A stretch of 39,499 nt of DNA from Pueribacillus theae (GTDB taxonomy: Bacteria; Bacillota; Bacilli; Bacillales; UBA6769), in NCBI RefSeq assembly GCF_003097615.1, contig NZ_QCZG01000034.1:1-39499 (forward strand), in the 5' to 3' direction. Below are positions 1-8,539 of the stretch, piece after piece. The translations under genes and the position numbers were made by a program. Below the pieces are notes generated by a model. It was not told where the DNA came from. It worked only from the letters and a program-made list of their open reading frames with translations, and searched no databases. Position 1 is the first letter of the stretch; the number at the start of each line of letters is the position of its first letter.

Positions 1-67
1 GTAACTATTGGATGGAACCATTTTCATCCCAAGTTTGTGACCCGGCGGGTCATGTATGTTTAGTTTT
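1..67 (+). repeat. Left copy of 67-bp terminal inverted repeat (3' end of a repeated ORF?)
   Basis: The first 67 bases are exactly the reverse complement of the last 67 (39433-39499), and the match stops abruptly after base 67. The repeat contains a palindrome, TGACCCGGCGGGTCA (38-52). Read inward, frame 1 is open for 20 codons and ends ...FVTRRVMYV at a TAG (61-63), four bases before the identity ends. This looks like the C-terminal tail of a multicopy gene such as a transposase, at which an assembly contig would break. The family is not recognised. The ORF reading is inference; the identity is seen directly. Confidence 0.75.
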
Positions 68-361
68 TCTTTAAAAAATTCTCAAACTACGATCGCCACA
101 ATAATAAATATCTAATCAAACGAAAGTAAAAAATATTATGCCTGCAGAAAGAAATAAGCATGCATACAACAGGAAGCCCTGAAACAACGATGAGTGCATT
201 TGTCAAACGTTGAAAGAATGAAAGTGCGTGGAAAGATTATGGGATAAAAACCTTTTTAGATTTTTAGCCTGAAAGATGGAATATGATAAAAACATTTTTT
301 GGTTTATTTTGAGCTTAAGAAATGAATCAGCATTATTCACAGTCGAAAGGCAATATAGATA
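68..361. other. Non-coding stretch, no gene seen
   Basis: AT-rich sequence between the terminal repeat and the terminator of the activator gene. No ORF with a credible ribosome binding site, no RNA gene and no clear repeat was seen. Confidence 0.5.
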
Positions 362-399
362 GAAAAAGAGAGTTTCCTAAACGCAACAGGAAAACTCTC
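362..399 (-). terminator. Terminator of the sigma-54 activator gene
   Basis: The arms GAGAGTTTCCT (368-378) and AGGAAAACTCTC (388-399) pair with one bulged base around a 9-nt loop. On the minus strand the hairpin is followed by CTTTTTCT. It lies 70 bp past the stop of the activator gene. Confidence 0.8.
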
Positions 400-467
400 C
401 ACAAATATTTGACTCAAAATCCAGTCAGATAAAAATTTGGTCAAAAAGTTGGTATATTTTTATAATG

Positions 468-2384
468 TTAATTTACTTCCAGTTCCTTTAATTTGCGCCA
501 TAGGGTACTGCGACTCATACCCAGAATTTTGGCTGCCTCTTGTTTGTTTCCATTTGTTTCTTTCAGCACTTCTTTTATTTGCTTGATTTCAGTCTCTTTA
601 ATAACACTTTGAAAGGACTTATCATTAGTTTCATCATCCACAAGCAATAAACTGTTTTCTTCAATCGCTTCTTCAAGGTTTTTTAAAATTTCTGATTTTG
701 TTGCTTTGGAAGGGCTCTCTAAATAGGCAAACATTCGTTCAAGCGTATTCTCTAATTCTCGAATGTTGCCGTGCCATCTGTGGGTTGATAATAAATTTAC
801 CATCTCATCTAAAGCTTCATCGATATTATCCACAAATTCAGGATAGTTTCTCGATGTGAAGAATTTTACAAGCCTACCAAGATCATCCAGCCTATTTCTC
901 AATGCCGGCAAAAACAAATTGAGCACCGCAATCCGATAATATAAGTCTTTGCGGAATTCACCCTTTTTTACTTTTTCAATTAAATCGACATTCGTTGCAG
1001 ATATAACCCTCACGTTAACAGGAATGGTCGATGAGCTTCCTACACGCATGACTACATTTTCCTGGAGCACTCGAAGAAGCTTAGCTTGCAAGCTTAAAGG
1101 GATTTCACCGATTTCATCTAAAAATACGGTTCCATTATGGGCTTGTTCAAAATAACCCGGTTTTCCTCCTTTTTTAGCCCCTGTGAACGCACCTTCAATA
1201 TATCCAAAAAACTCACTTTCCAGTAAGTTTTCAGGCACAGCAGCACAGTTAACAGCAATGAAAGGTTGTGGAGCCCTCTTACTTTCATTATGAATGCTTT
1301 GGGCAAATAATTCTTTACCTGTTCCTGTTTCTCCTAAAATTAAGATATTTGAATCAGTACGCGCAAATCGTTTTGCTTTAGAAATAGTCTTTTTAATTCT
1401 TTCGCTTTCTCCAATGATAAGGTCAAAATGGTATGTTGCAGTCATTTTTTTACTGTACATTGTTTTTCTAATTTTATTTTCGTTTCTTTGAAGTTCATCA
1501 ACATCTGAAAGAATCGCTACCGTCCCGTTAAATCGATTATTGACAATGATAGGGAAAGTGGTTAAGAAGAGCATTTTATTTTGATGAGTAACAATTTTAT
1601 CTTTTATCTCTTTTTTGGAAAGCAAAATTTCAGTCAACTCGCCTTTTTTGAAAAGATGGACAATATGCGTTCCTTGAGGACTTTTGTAATCTTCCAAGTT
1701 TAATAGTTGAAGAGCTTTTTGGTTAATATTCGATATTCTTCCAGTTTCGCTAATTGTAACGACACCGTCATTAAATTTCTTTAAAATATATTCTTCCTGT
1801 TTAAAATTCTTTAATTCTTCGATTCTTGACTGGAGAATATTAAAAGCAATATTTACGGATTGACGTATACTTTCTTTTCCATACCATAAAATACCATGCA
1901 TTCCTCTTTTTTTTGCCAAACTTGTAATTAAACCGGAACCAATGACAATCGATTGCCCTTTTCTTTCTAATTCCTCAATTAATTTCTTAGCATTTTCTAG
2001 ATTCTCATAAACATATTGATTGATTTTCAAATTGAAAACGCTTTCTAATTTATCAGTATCTTCAAGTAAAAATTTTTTATTGTAATTAATAATATTTACT
2101 TCATTCCCAAATTGTTTTGCGATCGTTAAAGCCTGGATAAAGTCATTGATTTGCACCCTAACAGGAACCATTTGTCCACGAACTTTTAATTTTTTAAATA
2201 CTTTAAAAATTGTTTGTCCACAAATTAATACATCATCATTCGTAATATACGAAGGATTTTTTAGAATATCTTCTGATTCAATTTTTTGAATGACTACCCC
2301 CTTAAAATTCTTTTCTCTTTCCTCAAAAACTTCTCTTACTAAGCTTTCTAAAGGTGAAAATCCTGTTACGATTAATTTGGGCAT
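468..2384 (-). CDS. Sigma-54-dependent enhancer-binding activator (PrpR_N-PAS-AAA+-Fis)
   Basis: Cytoplasmic activator that would open sigma-54 (SigL) promoters by ATP hydrolysis. In order, the 638-residue protein has a PrpR_N-type ligand-sensing domain (about 1-170), a PAS domain (about 195-295), an AAA+ domain with Walker A GETGTGKE (351-358), the sigma-54-contacting loop GAFTGA (398-403) and Walker B TVFLDEI (419-425), and a C-terminal Fis-type helix-turn-helix (about 605-635, QEAAKILGMSRSTLWRKL). The ATG at 2384 is chosen because GAGGTG lies 6 nt upstream; the frame stays open nine codons further. There is no receiver domain, so control is probably by a small ligand rather than phosphorylation. 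It is the only sigma-54 activator in the window and sits at the end of an island with five -24/-12 promoters, so it is the obvious regulator. The effector is unknown. Confidence 0.95.
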   Translation of the reverse strand: MPKLIVTGFSPLESLVREVFEEREKNFKGVVIQKIESEDILKNPSYITNDDVLICGQTIFKVFKKLKVRGQMVPVRVQINDFIQALTIAKQFGNEVNIINYNKKFLLEDTDKLESVFNLKINQYVYENLENAKKLIEELERKGQSIVIGSGLITSLAKKRGMHGILWYGKESIRQSVNIAFNILQSRIEELKNFKQEEYILKKFNDGVVTISETGRISNINQKALQLLNLEDYKSPQGTHIVHLFKKGELTEILLSKKEIKDKIVTHQNKMLFLTTFPIIVNNRFNGTVAILSDVDELQRNENKIRKTMYSKKMTATYHFDLIIGESERIKKTISKAKRFARTDSNILILGETGTGKELFAQSIHNESKRAPQPFIAVNCAAVPENLLESEFFGYIEGAFTGAKKGGKPGYFEQAHNGTVFLDEIGEIPLSLQAKLLRVLQENVVMRVGSSSTIPVNVRVISATNVDLIEKVKKGEFRKDLYYRIAVLNLFLPALRNRLDDLGRLVKFFTSRNYPEFVDNIDEALDEMVNLLSTHRWHGNIRELENTLERMFAYLESPSKATKSEILKNLEEAIEENSLLLVDDETNDKSFQSVIKETEIKQIKEVLKETNGNKQEAAKILGMSRSTLWRKLKELEVN

Positions 2385-2789
2385 ATTTAACACCTCGTTG
2401 AATAAGAACATCTTAATTGCTGATTTATGCCAATTTTATCAACTATTTTTCCCTTAGACAATTATCAAAATATAGTATTTTATTATTATTAAAAAGCTGT
2501 ACGAATAATAGGAGCTCAACATAACTACTGTACAGCCTTACTAAAATATTATTTTCATTCAAAACTTCTAAACATTGCCCAATTATGACTCAATCAAATT
2601 TTATTTCTAATCAACTAGATTTTGATATCATGAATGAAATAAACAAAAAATAATACGCTTGCCTATTAGCACTTTACAAATAAGTCACTTGAGTTCTTCA
2701 ATTTAAAATGCATTCTTATTTCGAAAGAATGGAATATGCATATTTCTTTTTTCCACATCCTGTCAGCTCATTCCTTAAAAATGAGATAA
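2385..2789. other. Intergenic region upstream of the activator gene
   Basis: 405 AT-rich bases with no gene. They should hold the activator's promoter, but no convincing -35/-10 or -24/-12 pair was found. The only structure noted is the inverted pair GCTGTAC (2496-2502) / GTACAGC (2530-2536), with a 27-nt loop that itself contains GAGCTC. This could be an operator or chance. Confidence 0.4.
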
Positions 2790-3542
2790 TTATCTTGCTG
2801 TATAACCGCCATCAACCGGCAAAGAAACGCCAGTAATATAAGAGGATTCATCAGAGGCCAAAAAGAGCATCGCATAGGCCACTTCTTCAGGCTTGCCGAG
2901 CCGATTAAGAGGCGTGTTATCAATTAATACTTGTCCGCGGCCGGTAGCAAGTGATTCCTTCTTCACCATAGGAGTGAGAATAATTCCAGGGTGAATCGAG
3001 TTCACCCTAATGTTATATTTGGCAAACTCTACTGATGCGGTTTTCGTCAATAGTGTCACTGCACCTTTTGCCCCCTGGTAAGCAGCCGATCTGCCACTTC
3101 CAACCAATCCCCAAATTGATGAGTTGTTGATAATGGAACCGCCATTCAGATTTTGTTTCATTAATCGGACTGCGGCCTTCATTCCAAGAAAGACGCTCTT
3201 TGCGTTTACATCCATTACATGATGCCAATCATTCTCCTCTAGATTTTCAACGTTTTCAGCTCCGGGTATTCCTGCATTATTAACTAATACATCTAATTTA
3301 TTATAATGTTCTTTAATAAAGTTTATAGTTGAATCCCAATCACAGCTTTTAGAAACATCCATTTTAATAAAATAAGCCTTGCCGCCATTATCATTTATGT
3401 AATCAGCAACATCTTTCCCTTCATTTACAATATCAGAAACAATGACTGTTGCCCCCTCTCTTGCAAACAGCTTTGATATTGCCTCTCCTACTCCATTTGC
3501 GCCGCCAGTTACTAAAGCTATTTTTCCTTCTAATCTATGCAT
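2790..3542 (-). CDS. Short-chain dehydrogenase/reductase (SDR1), cyclic-alcohol dehydrogenase-like
   Basis: Classical 250-residue NAD(P)-dependent SDR. The Rossmann motif TGGANGVG is at 12-19, followed by an acidic residue at the end of beta-2 (SDI, 36-38) that favours NAD. NNAG is at 88-91 and the catalytic tetrad is N113, S141/S142, Y155 and K159. The end VDGGYTAR resembles cyclopentanol/secondary-alcohol dehydrogenases of this superfamily. SDRs share folds widely, so the substrate cannot be fixed by sequence. It lies 81 bp downstream of LLM1 in the same direction, probably as one unit from the sigma-54 promoter at 4893-4908. It is a diverged paralog of SDR2 (5271-6014), which also ends DGGYTA. 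The ribosome binding site is weak. Confidence 0.9.
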   Translation of the reverse strand: MHRLEGKIALVTGGANGVGEAISKLFAREGATVIVSDIVNEGKDVADYINDNGGKAYFIKMDVSKSCDWDSTINFIKEHYNKLDVLVNNAGIPGAENVENLEENDWHHVMDVNAKSVFLGMKAAVRLMKQNLNGGSIINNSSIWGLVGSGRSAAYQGAKGAVTLLTKTASVEFAKYNIRVNSIHPGIILTPMVKKESLATGRGQVLIDNTPLNRLGKPEEVAYAMLFLASDESSYITGVSLPVDGGYTAR

Positions 3543-3623
3543 ATCTTTTCAACTCACTTTTATAAGAATTTACTGCCTAAAAAAAATTCAGGGAAAAAAT
3601 ATTATCACTAGTCTTTATTAAGT

Positions 3624-4685
3624 TTATCCATTCACCTTTACGCTACTGTTAAAGTGAGGCAATACTTGTTCTGAAAATAATCGCATTGATTTCAACACTT
3701 GGTTTTGAGGTTGGCCGCCAATGTTCATCCAAAGAATAATATTGGTCAAACCTGTTTCTTCTCTATATCTCTGAAGGCCTTTTGTGACCGTTTCAGGTGA
3801 ACCGATTATTGTATTTTCTGATTTAAGAAAGTCATCATAATTTATATTTCTTTCCCTATCGATGATGCCAAAAACAGGCCGGTTATCTCTTTCACTCATA
3901 TACCACAATAAACCACGTTTATATTCTTCAACTGCCTGTAAATCCGTTTCAGCAACATAACAGAAAATGAGTTTTCCCGAACGTGATATTGTCTCATCAA
4001 CAAATTCTTTTGATAGACCTGATTCCAAAGCTGTTTTTCTATATAAAGAAATTTTATGCATCGTATCTTCGTGAGTAATACCGCCAAGAACAAATGAATG
4101 ACCCTGTTTCGCCGCATTGATAATCGAAGAATCATTTTGTGAAACCATGACAAAGATCGGCGGACTTGGTTTTTGGACAGTTCGAGGATATACTGGAATG
4201 TCTTGAATGTTGTAGAAGTTCCCCGAATAAGAAACCTTTTCATTTTGCAGAGCCGTTGTCAAAATGTCTAGCGATTCTAAGTACTTATCATGTCTTTGAT
4301 CGAAATCTTCACTGTATGCTTCAAATTCATAAGCATCATAGCCTTTTCCAACCCCGACATACAAGCGTCCGTCACTAATTACATCGACTAAAGCCATATC
4401 TTCTGCAACTTGCAGCGGATGATGCAATGGCAATCTTGTAACTGCTGACCCAATCTTAATATGGGTTGTCTGGGCTGCTGCTGCTGCCATATATACGGCG
4501 GTCGAACTAACAACTCCATATTTTCTTGCATTATGTTCAGCGATCCAAGCCGTATCAAATCCCAATTGGTCTGCAACCTTGATTTGTTCAAGACCGTCTC
4601 TTAATTCTTCAGCATCCGTTTTCCACGGAGCTACAGAATTCAAGAAAAATAGTCCAAATTTCATTTTGTTATCTAAGTGGTTCAT
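3624..4685 (-). CDS. Luciferase-like flavin-dependent monooxygenase (LLM1)
   Basis: 353-residue bacterial-luciferase-family oxidoreductase of a TIM-barrel type, soluble, expected to use reduced FMN supplied by a separate reductase that is not in the window. Family landmarks are FGLFFLNSVAPWK near the start, WIAEHNA (the usual EHH/EHN region), SAVTRLPLHHPLQVAED, and DGRLYVGVGKGYDAYEF in the flavin-phosphate region. It has long identical stretches with LLM2 (23879-24940), so the two are paralogs. The start is chosen at MNHLDN, with AGGAG 8 nt upstream. Type II Baeyer-Villiger monooxygenases belong to this family, which would suit the neighbouring SDRs and lactonase, but desulfurases and aldehyde oxidisers also do. 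It is preceded by a sigma-54 promoter and a cre-like site in a 208-bp leader. Confidence 0.9.
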   Translation of the reverse strand: MNHLDNKMKFGLFFLNSVAPWKTDAEELRDGLEQIKVADQLGFDTAWIAEHNARKYGVVSSTAVYMAAAAAQTTHIKIGSAVTRLPLHHPLQVAEDMALVDVISDGRLYVGVGKGYDAYEFEAYSEDFDQRHDKYLESLDILTTALQNEKVSYSGNFYNIQDIPVYPRTVQKPSPPIFVMVSQNDSSIINAAKQGHSFVLGGITHEDTMHKISLYRKTALESGLSKEFVDETISRSGKLIFCYVAETDLQAVEEYKRGLLWYMSERDNRPVFGIIDRERNINYDDFLKSENTIIGSPETVTKGLQRYREETGLTNIILWMNIGGQPQNQVLKSMRLFSEQVLPHFNSSVKVNG

Positions 4686-4783
4686 ACTCTCAACTCCTGA
4701 TAGAAAATAGTATTAATTTTTTCCAATTATTCATTATAAATTTTTTTGCTTACCACGTTTAACTAAAGCAAATCCACACTTTG

Positions 4784-4798
4784 ATAAAGCGTTTTCAC
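4784..4798 (-). promoter_or_regulatory. cre-like site (CcpA), imperfect
   Basis: On the minus strand, GTGAAAACGCTTTAT matches the cre consensus WTGNAANCGNWNNCW at all but two constrained positions. It lies between the sigma-54 promoter (4893-4908) and LLM1, where a bound CcpA could block elongation. A similar sequence occupies the same place upstream of LLM2. Confidence 0.4.
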
Positions 4799-4892
4799 TT
4801 TTTCAGTGGCTTATTTAAGTAGTTTTGATTCCCCCTCTTGCTATTTTTCATCGGTTTCTATCGAATGCTGCCGATGTACTTATAAAAATAAG

Positions 4893-4908
4893 TGCAAAAA
4901 CTATGCCA
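4893..4908 (-). promoter_or_regulatory. Sigma-54 (-24/-12) promoter for LLM1-SDR1
   Basis: On the minus strand the sequence is TGGCATAGTTTTTGCA, with GG and GC separated by exactly 10 bp as sigma-54 requires. It lies 208 bp upstream of LLM1 and is divergent from the promoter at 5200-5215. Confidence 0.85.
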
Positions 4909-5020
4909 AAAAATATCTTTTGGTAAACTTTTAAATATGCCCGTAAACACGACATCTTTGCTAATAAATAAAAATTTTTCAAATCATCGAATCAAATTGA
5001 GTTTAAAAACTTAATCAGAT

Positions 5021-5036
5021 GTTTCATTTTTGAAAC
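5021..5036. promoter_or_regulatory. Candidate enhancer (UAS) for the sigma-54 activator
   Basis: GTTTCATTTTTGAAAC is a perfect inverted repeat (6-bp arms, 4-bp spacer) between the two divergent -24/-12 promoters, about 115 bp from one and 165 bp from the other. The same 16-bp pattern recurs upstream of the other two sigma-54 promoters (19727-19761 and 25425-25563). Assignment to the activator at 468-2384 is inference. Confidence 0.6.
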
Positions 5037-5199
5037 TTAAATTAATCAAAATATTTTCTTAAAGTGATAAAAATTCAATCATGTTAAAATTTTCGATCGC
5101 TTAAGCAAATACCAAGTTTCTTTAAAAATTTCTTAATTAATCTTCGCTTCAAACTTAATATAAACAATATTATGATCATTTAAATAAAATTCACTTTTT

Positions 5200-5215
5200 T
5201 GGCACACTTTTTGCA
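5200..5215 (+). promoter_or_regulatory. Sigma-54 (-24/-12) promoter for the SDR2 operon
   Basis: TGGCACACTTTTTGCA is a perfect match to TGGCAC-N5-TTGCA with the correct GG-N10-GC spacing. It lies 55 bp upstream of the SDR2 start codon. Confidence 0.9.
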
Positions 5216-5219
5216 TATA

Positions 5220-5234
5220 TTGAAAGCGATACCA
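5220..5234 (+). promoter_or_regulatory. cre site (CcpA) over the transcription start
   Basis: TTGAAAGCGATACCA fits every position of the cre consensus WTGNAANCGNWNNCW. It begins 5 bp after the -12 element, so it covers the expected start point (about 5226-5228). Binding there should give direct carbon catabolite repression. Confidence 0.65.
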
Positions 5235-5270
5235 ATTTTACTTTTCAAGAAAAAGAGAGGATGACTTATA

Positions 5271-6014
5271 GTGACGAGATTGGAAAATAAAGTTGCCATA
5301 ATAACTGGAGCTGCTAACGGTATTGGAAAGGAAGAAGCCATATTATTTGCCAAAAATGGCGCAAAAGTGGTTGTAACTGACATTGATGAAGAAAAACTAA
5401 CTGAAACAATTGAATTAATAAAAAAGGATAGCGGGCAAGCTATTTCTATTAAACACGATGTTTCATTAGAAGATGACTGGAAAAAAGTAATCTCCATAAC
5501 AGAGAACGAATTTGGTAAATTAGATATCCTTGTTAATAATGCGGCTATATTAAGTAGAAACGGATTAGCAGACACCTCTTTAGAAGAATTTGAAAAAATT
5601 CAATCCGTAAATAACTTGGGTACTTTTTTAGGAATGAAATTTGGAGCTGATTTAATCAAAAAAACAGCCCATGGCGGTTCTATAATCAACACCTCTTCCG
5701 GTTCAGGCTTAGTAGGCAGCCCGGGAAGTACTGCTTACCACGCTTCAAAGGGAGCAGTGCGATTAATGACAAAATCTGCTGCCATGGAATTAGCCAAATA
5801 TTTTATCCGGGTAAATTCCATTCATCCCGGTGTTATCGAGACAGCTATGTCCGGCGCAAAAAATGGAGATCATCCCTTAAAAGACAAAATACCCTGGCCG
5901 GAGTTTGGAAAACCAATTGATGTTGCCTACGGAGCCCTTTATTTAGCTTCAGACGAATCCCGCTATGTAACTGGCTCAGAGCTGGTCATAGATGGAGGCT
6001 ATACAGCTCAATAG
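5271..6014 (+). CDS. Short-chain dehydrogenase/reductase (SDR2), cyclic-alcohol dehydrogenase-like
   Basis: 247-residue classical SDR. TGAANGIG is at 12-19, an acidic NAD-type residue in TDID (36-39), NNAA at 89-92, serine at 142/143, and YHASK gives Y156 and K160. It is a paralog of SDR1; both share the segment RVNSIHPG and the tail DGGYTA. The start is a GTG preceded by GAGAGG at a 10-nt gap; no in-frame ATG lies near. It is the first gene after a perfect sigma-54 promoter and cre. It probably oxidises a secondary alcohol or reduces the ketone in the pathway served by the island; the substrate is inferred from context only. Confidence 0.9.
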   Translation: MTRLENKVAIITGAANGIGKEEAILFAKNGAKVVVTDIDEEKLTETIELIKKDSGQAISIKHDVSLEDDWKKVISITENEFGKLDILVNNAAILSRNGLADTSLEEFEKIQSVNNLGTFLGMKFGADLIKKTAHGGSIINTSSGSGLVGSPGSTAYHASKGAVRLMTKSAAMELAKYFIRVNSIHPGVIETAMSGAKNGDHPLKDKIPWPEFGKPIDVAYGALYLASDESRYVTGSELVIDGGYTAQ

Positions 6015-6027
6015 CTGCCTCTTTTTC
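5995..6027 (+). terminator. Possible attenuating terminator after SDR2
   Basis: GAGGC (5995-5999) and GCCTC (6017-6021) bracket an inner pair CAGCT (6004-6008) / AGCTG (6013-6017), followed by TTTTTC. The stem overlaps the stop codon. It is imperfect, so it may only lower transcription into the next gene. Confidence 0.45.
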
Positions 6028-6151
6028 TATATTTATTAATATTTTAATGAAGATCGATTCTAAATCTACACATTTTCTATTTATCATTAAAAATTTTGCT
6101 TATAGTTATTAGAATTTTATCCCTATAAAATAAATTCGGAGGACTGAGAAC

Positions 6152-6904
6152 ATGAAATTTGATCGCGAAAATCTAAAGAAACGTTTTGTAGAAGTTAGAG
6201 GGTATTGGGATGAATCACTAGATGGACTTTTGGAAATAGATCCGGAGTTTTTTGAAGCGTACTTACAATTTACTTCTGTACCTTGGAAAAGAGGGGTAAT
6301 TGATCCAAAAACAAAGGAGTTTATTTACATTGCTGTTTATGCGTGTGCAACCCATTTATACAATCCAGCTATAAAAACACATATTCAAAAAGCATTCGAG
6401 TTTGGCGCTACAAAAGAAGAAATAATAGAAGTCTTTCAACTAGTCAGCGCTCTGGGAATACATACTTTCCTCGAAGGTATTCCACTATTAATGGATGAAA
6501 TTGAAAAAACAGGCGAACTTAATTCTCAATTAAATGAGCGGCAAATGAAGCTAAAAGAAGACTTTATGGAAAAAAGAGGTTATTGGAATGAGTTCTGGGA
6601 TGGACTGCTAGTGTTAGATGATCAATCCTTTGAAGCGTATACCAAAACATCAAGCATCCCCTGGGCGAATGGTTACCTGACACCAAAACAAAAAGAATTC
6701 ATTTATATTGCTGGTGACGCTTCTGCTACTCACCTCTTTACACGCGGTTGGCGCCACCATATACAAAGCGCACTAAAGCTTGGTGCGACAAAAGAAGAAA
6801 TAATGGAAGTATATCAACTAACAGCCGAAATAGGCATGGATACTTTTAGAGAAGGAATGCCTATTTTAATTGAAGAGCTCAATAAAGTGAGCACCTCTAA
6901 CTAA
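6152..6904 (+). CDS. Tandem carboxymuconolactone-decarboxylase-fold protein
   Basis: 250 residues made of two homologous copies of an all-alpha CMD/AhpD-type domain, about 10-118 and 137-244. Each starts RGYW and contains PWxxG, KEFIYIA, ATHL, HIQ.A and GATKEEI.EV. The first copy has YACATHL and the second GDASATHL, so the AhpD-type CxxC redox pair is absent and a peroxidase-reductase role is unlikely. Decarboxylase, isomerase or hydratase-like roles are known in the family, but no function can be fixed here. The ribosome binding site GGAGG lies 9 nt before the ATG. It sits between SDR2 and the esterase and probably belongs to the sigma-54 operon. Confidence 0.85.
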   Translation: MKFDRENLKKRFVEVRGYWDESLDGLLEIDPEFFEAYLQFTSVPWKRGVIDPKTKEFIYIAVYACATHLYNPAIKTHIQKAFEFGATKEEIIEVFQLVSALGIHTFLEGIPLLMDEIEKTGELNSQLNERQMKLKEDFMEKRGYWNEFWDGLLVLDDQSFEAYTKTSSIPWANGYLTPKQKEFIYIAGDASATHLFTRGWRHHIQSALKLGATKEEIMEVYQLTAEIGMDTFREGMPILIEELNKVSTSN

Positions 6905-7113
6905 ACTTAAGAGCGTTCAACCATAAAAAATATTCTTTTATTGGCGGTACTTCAATTAAGAGGAACAAAGTTAAACTTTTTATGCTTCGAAAAAATAGTG
7001 GATTTTTATATCAATTGGGCTGATTCGAGGGTAAAATCTTTAATCCATTATAAATTGTAATTTCTGATACCATTATTCACTGCTTAACTCTTTGCAGTTG
7101 ACCTTTTTGTGTG

Positions 7114-7149
7114 CTCAACAACCATAGAATTTTTTGTCTATATGTTGAG
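7114..7149. other. Inverted repeat in the 342-bp gap before the esterase gene
   Basis: CTCAACA (7114-7120) pairs with TGTTGAG (7143-7149), with a second inner pair ATAGA/TCTAT. It could be an operator or a weak hairpin terminator of the upstream operon. The rest of 6905-7246 shows no gene and no clear promoter. Confidence 0.35.
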
Positions 7150-7246
7150 ACTTCTTCGGACACATCCCTTCTATTTACAGTCTAGTCAATTATTTGAGAT
7201 TAACTAAGATGTGTTAATGATCTAATATTTAAAGGGAGGATTTACA

Positions 7247-8362
7247 TTGAGAAAAATAGTGTCTTTACCTGGTCGTTTTGGAAACCCAGAGTTCGATCTG
7301 AGTACGGATCCGCGGTCAGACCCTCGAATGGTCAAAGCTTTGGCCGCTCATGGCTTGGATAGCTTGGCTGCACCGCCACCTGTGTCATCTAAAGACCCGT
7401 TGGAGGAACGCCTTAAGTTTCTGGCTACAGCAGAGGCTGGACTCGAGGCTTTAAACGCTAGCTTAATGGAAGATTTGCCACCTGTATCAGGAATCCAGCA
7501 ATCGATTGAAACTATCAGAGGTGTGGATAGTAATGACATCGTTCTATACATTCACCGCCCAAAAGTCAAGTCCTCAAACGCTCTTCCGGGCATACTTCAT
7601 TTCCATGGAGGAGGCATGGCAATGCTTAGCACGTCTGGCCCAATGTACTCAAGGTGGCGCGATGAGTTGGCAGCCACCGGAATGGTGGTTATTGGAGTAG
7701 AGTTTCGTAACGCTGCAGGTGTTCTCGGCCCTCATCCGTTTCCGGCGGGTTTAAACGACTGCACGACAGCACTCGAATGGACACATGCAAACCGCGAATC
7801 ACTTGGTCTTTCGAAACTGATTTTGGCCGGAGAATCCGGCGGTGCTAACCTTGCACTAGCCACAACCATCAAGGCTAAGCGCGAGGGACGACTCGACGCA
7901 ATCGATGGGGTCTATGCCCTCGTTCCCTACATCTCAGGGGCCTACGATTGGAATTACGAGGACATGGCCGCAGAGTTTCCGTCGCTGTTGGAGAACGACG
8001 GTTATTTCGTCAATAACTTAATGAACAAGGTAGCCGCTTCAGTTTACGATCCGGACGGGCTCAACGCTAACAACCCTCTTTGCTGGCCATATTGGGCAAC
8101 ATATCATGATCTTACAGGTCTTCCACCACACGTTATTACCGTCAACGAACTCGACCTCTACCGTGATGAAGGGCTTGGCTACTATCGCAAGCTTGCTCAA
8201 GCAGGAGTTAATGTTACCGGACGAAATATTATCGGTGTCTGTCACGCCGCAGAGTTAATGTTCCGTAAAGCAATGCCAGACATGTACTTGTCGACGATCT
8301 ATGACGTCAATGCTTTTGCTAAGCGGATTAATCGAAAAGCAGGGGAATCAGTAGCTACCTGA
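7247..8362 (+). CDS. HSL-family alpha/beta hydrolase (esterase/lactonase)
   Basis: 371-residue hormone-sensitive-lipase-type esterase. It has the oxyanion motif HGGG (120-123), nucleophile elbow GESGG with S197, and probable acid D303 (ELDLYRDEG) and base H333 (GVCHAAE). No signal peptide is seen, so it is cytoplasmic. It starts at TTG with GGGAGGA 6 nt upstream. Its third-position GC is far higher than that of the flanking genes: sampled lines reach about 58% GC against about 30% nearby. This and its sequence flavour suggest acquisition from a higher-GC donor, perhaps actinobacterial. In context it could cleave an ester or lactone made by the luciferase-like monooxygenases; that is inference. 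Confidence 0.88.
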   Translation: MRKIVSLPGRFGNPEFDLSTDPRSDPRMVKALAAHGLDSLAAPPPVSSKDPLEERLKFLATAEAGLEALNASLMEDLPPVSGIQQSIETIRGVDSNDIVLYIHRPKVKSSNALPGILHFHGGGMAMLSTSGPMYSRWRDELAATGMVVIGVEFRNAAGVLGPHPFPAGLNDCTTALEWTHANRESLGLSKLILAGESGGANLALATTIKAKREGRLDAIDGVYALVPYISGAYDWNYEDMAAEFPSLLENDGYFVNNLMNKVAASVYDPDGLNANNPLCWPYWATYHDLTGLPPHVITVNELDLYRDEGLGYYRKLAQAGVNVTGRNIIGVCHAAELMFRKAMPDMYLSTIYDVNAFAKRINRKAGESVAT

Positions 8363-8539
8363 GTGGAAAAGCTTAACGGTGATCAATTTGATAAAAGTAG
8401 CTTCAAGTTCTGCTTTTTTGACATTTTTAGGAGGTACTCTGTTTTGAGTTTCAAAAATCTTGAGGTACTTTGAAATGTTATTTTGTGAAATTGATTCAGT
8501 TAAGATTTTTAGTAATACGAATGGGGGAATGCAACCTTG

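Noticed and set aside
2700-2790. ATATGCATAT and AGATAATTATCT palindromes after SDR1 as a terminator
   Set aside because: Both are AT-only self-palindromes without a loop or a convincing stem-plus-T-run.
5001-5010. Short palindrome GTTTAAAAAC near the enhancer site
   Set aside because: Too short and AT-rich to separate from chance and lacking the TCAT core of the enhancer motif.
5180-5575. 131-codon minus-strand ORF opposite the SDR2 start
   Set aside because: It covers the perfect sigma-54 promoter and the SDR2 N-terminus; no ribosome binding site or homology.
6905-7246. Possible sigma-A promoter (TTGACC near 7099) before the esterase gene
   Set aside because: No -10 hexamer at acceptable spacing; the nearest TAGAAT is 21 bp away.
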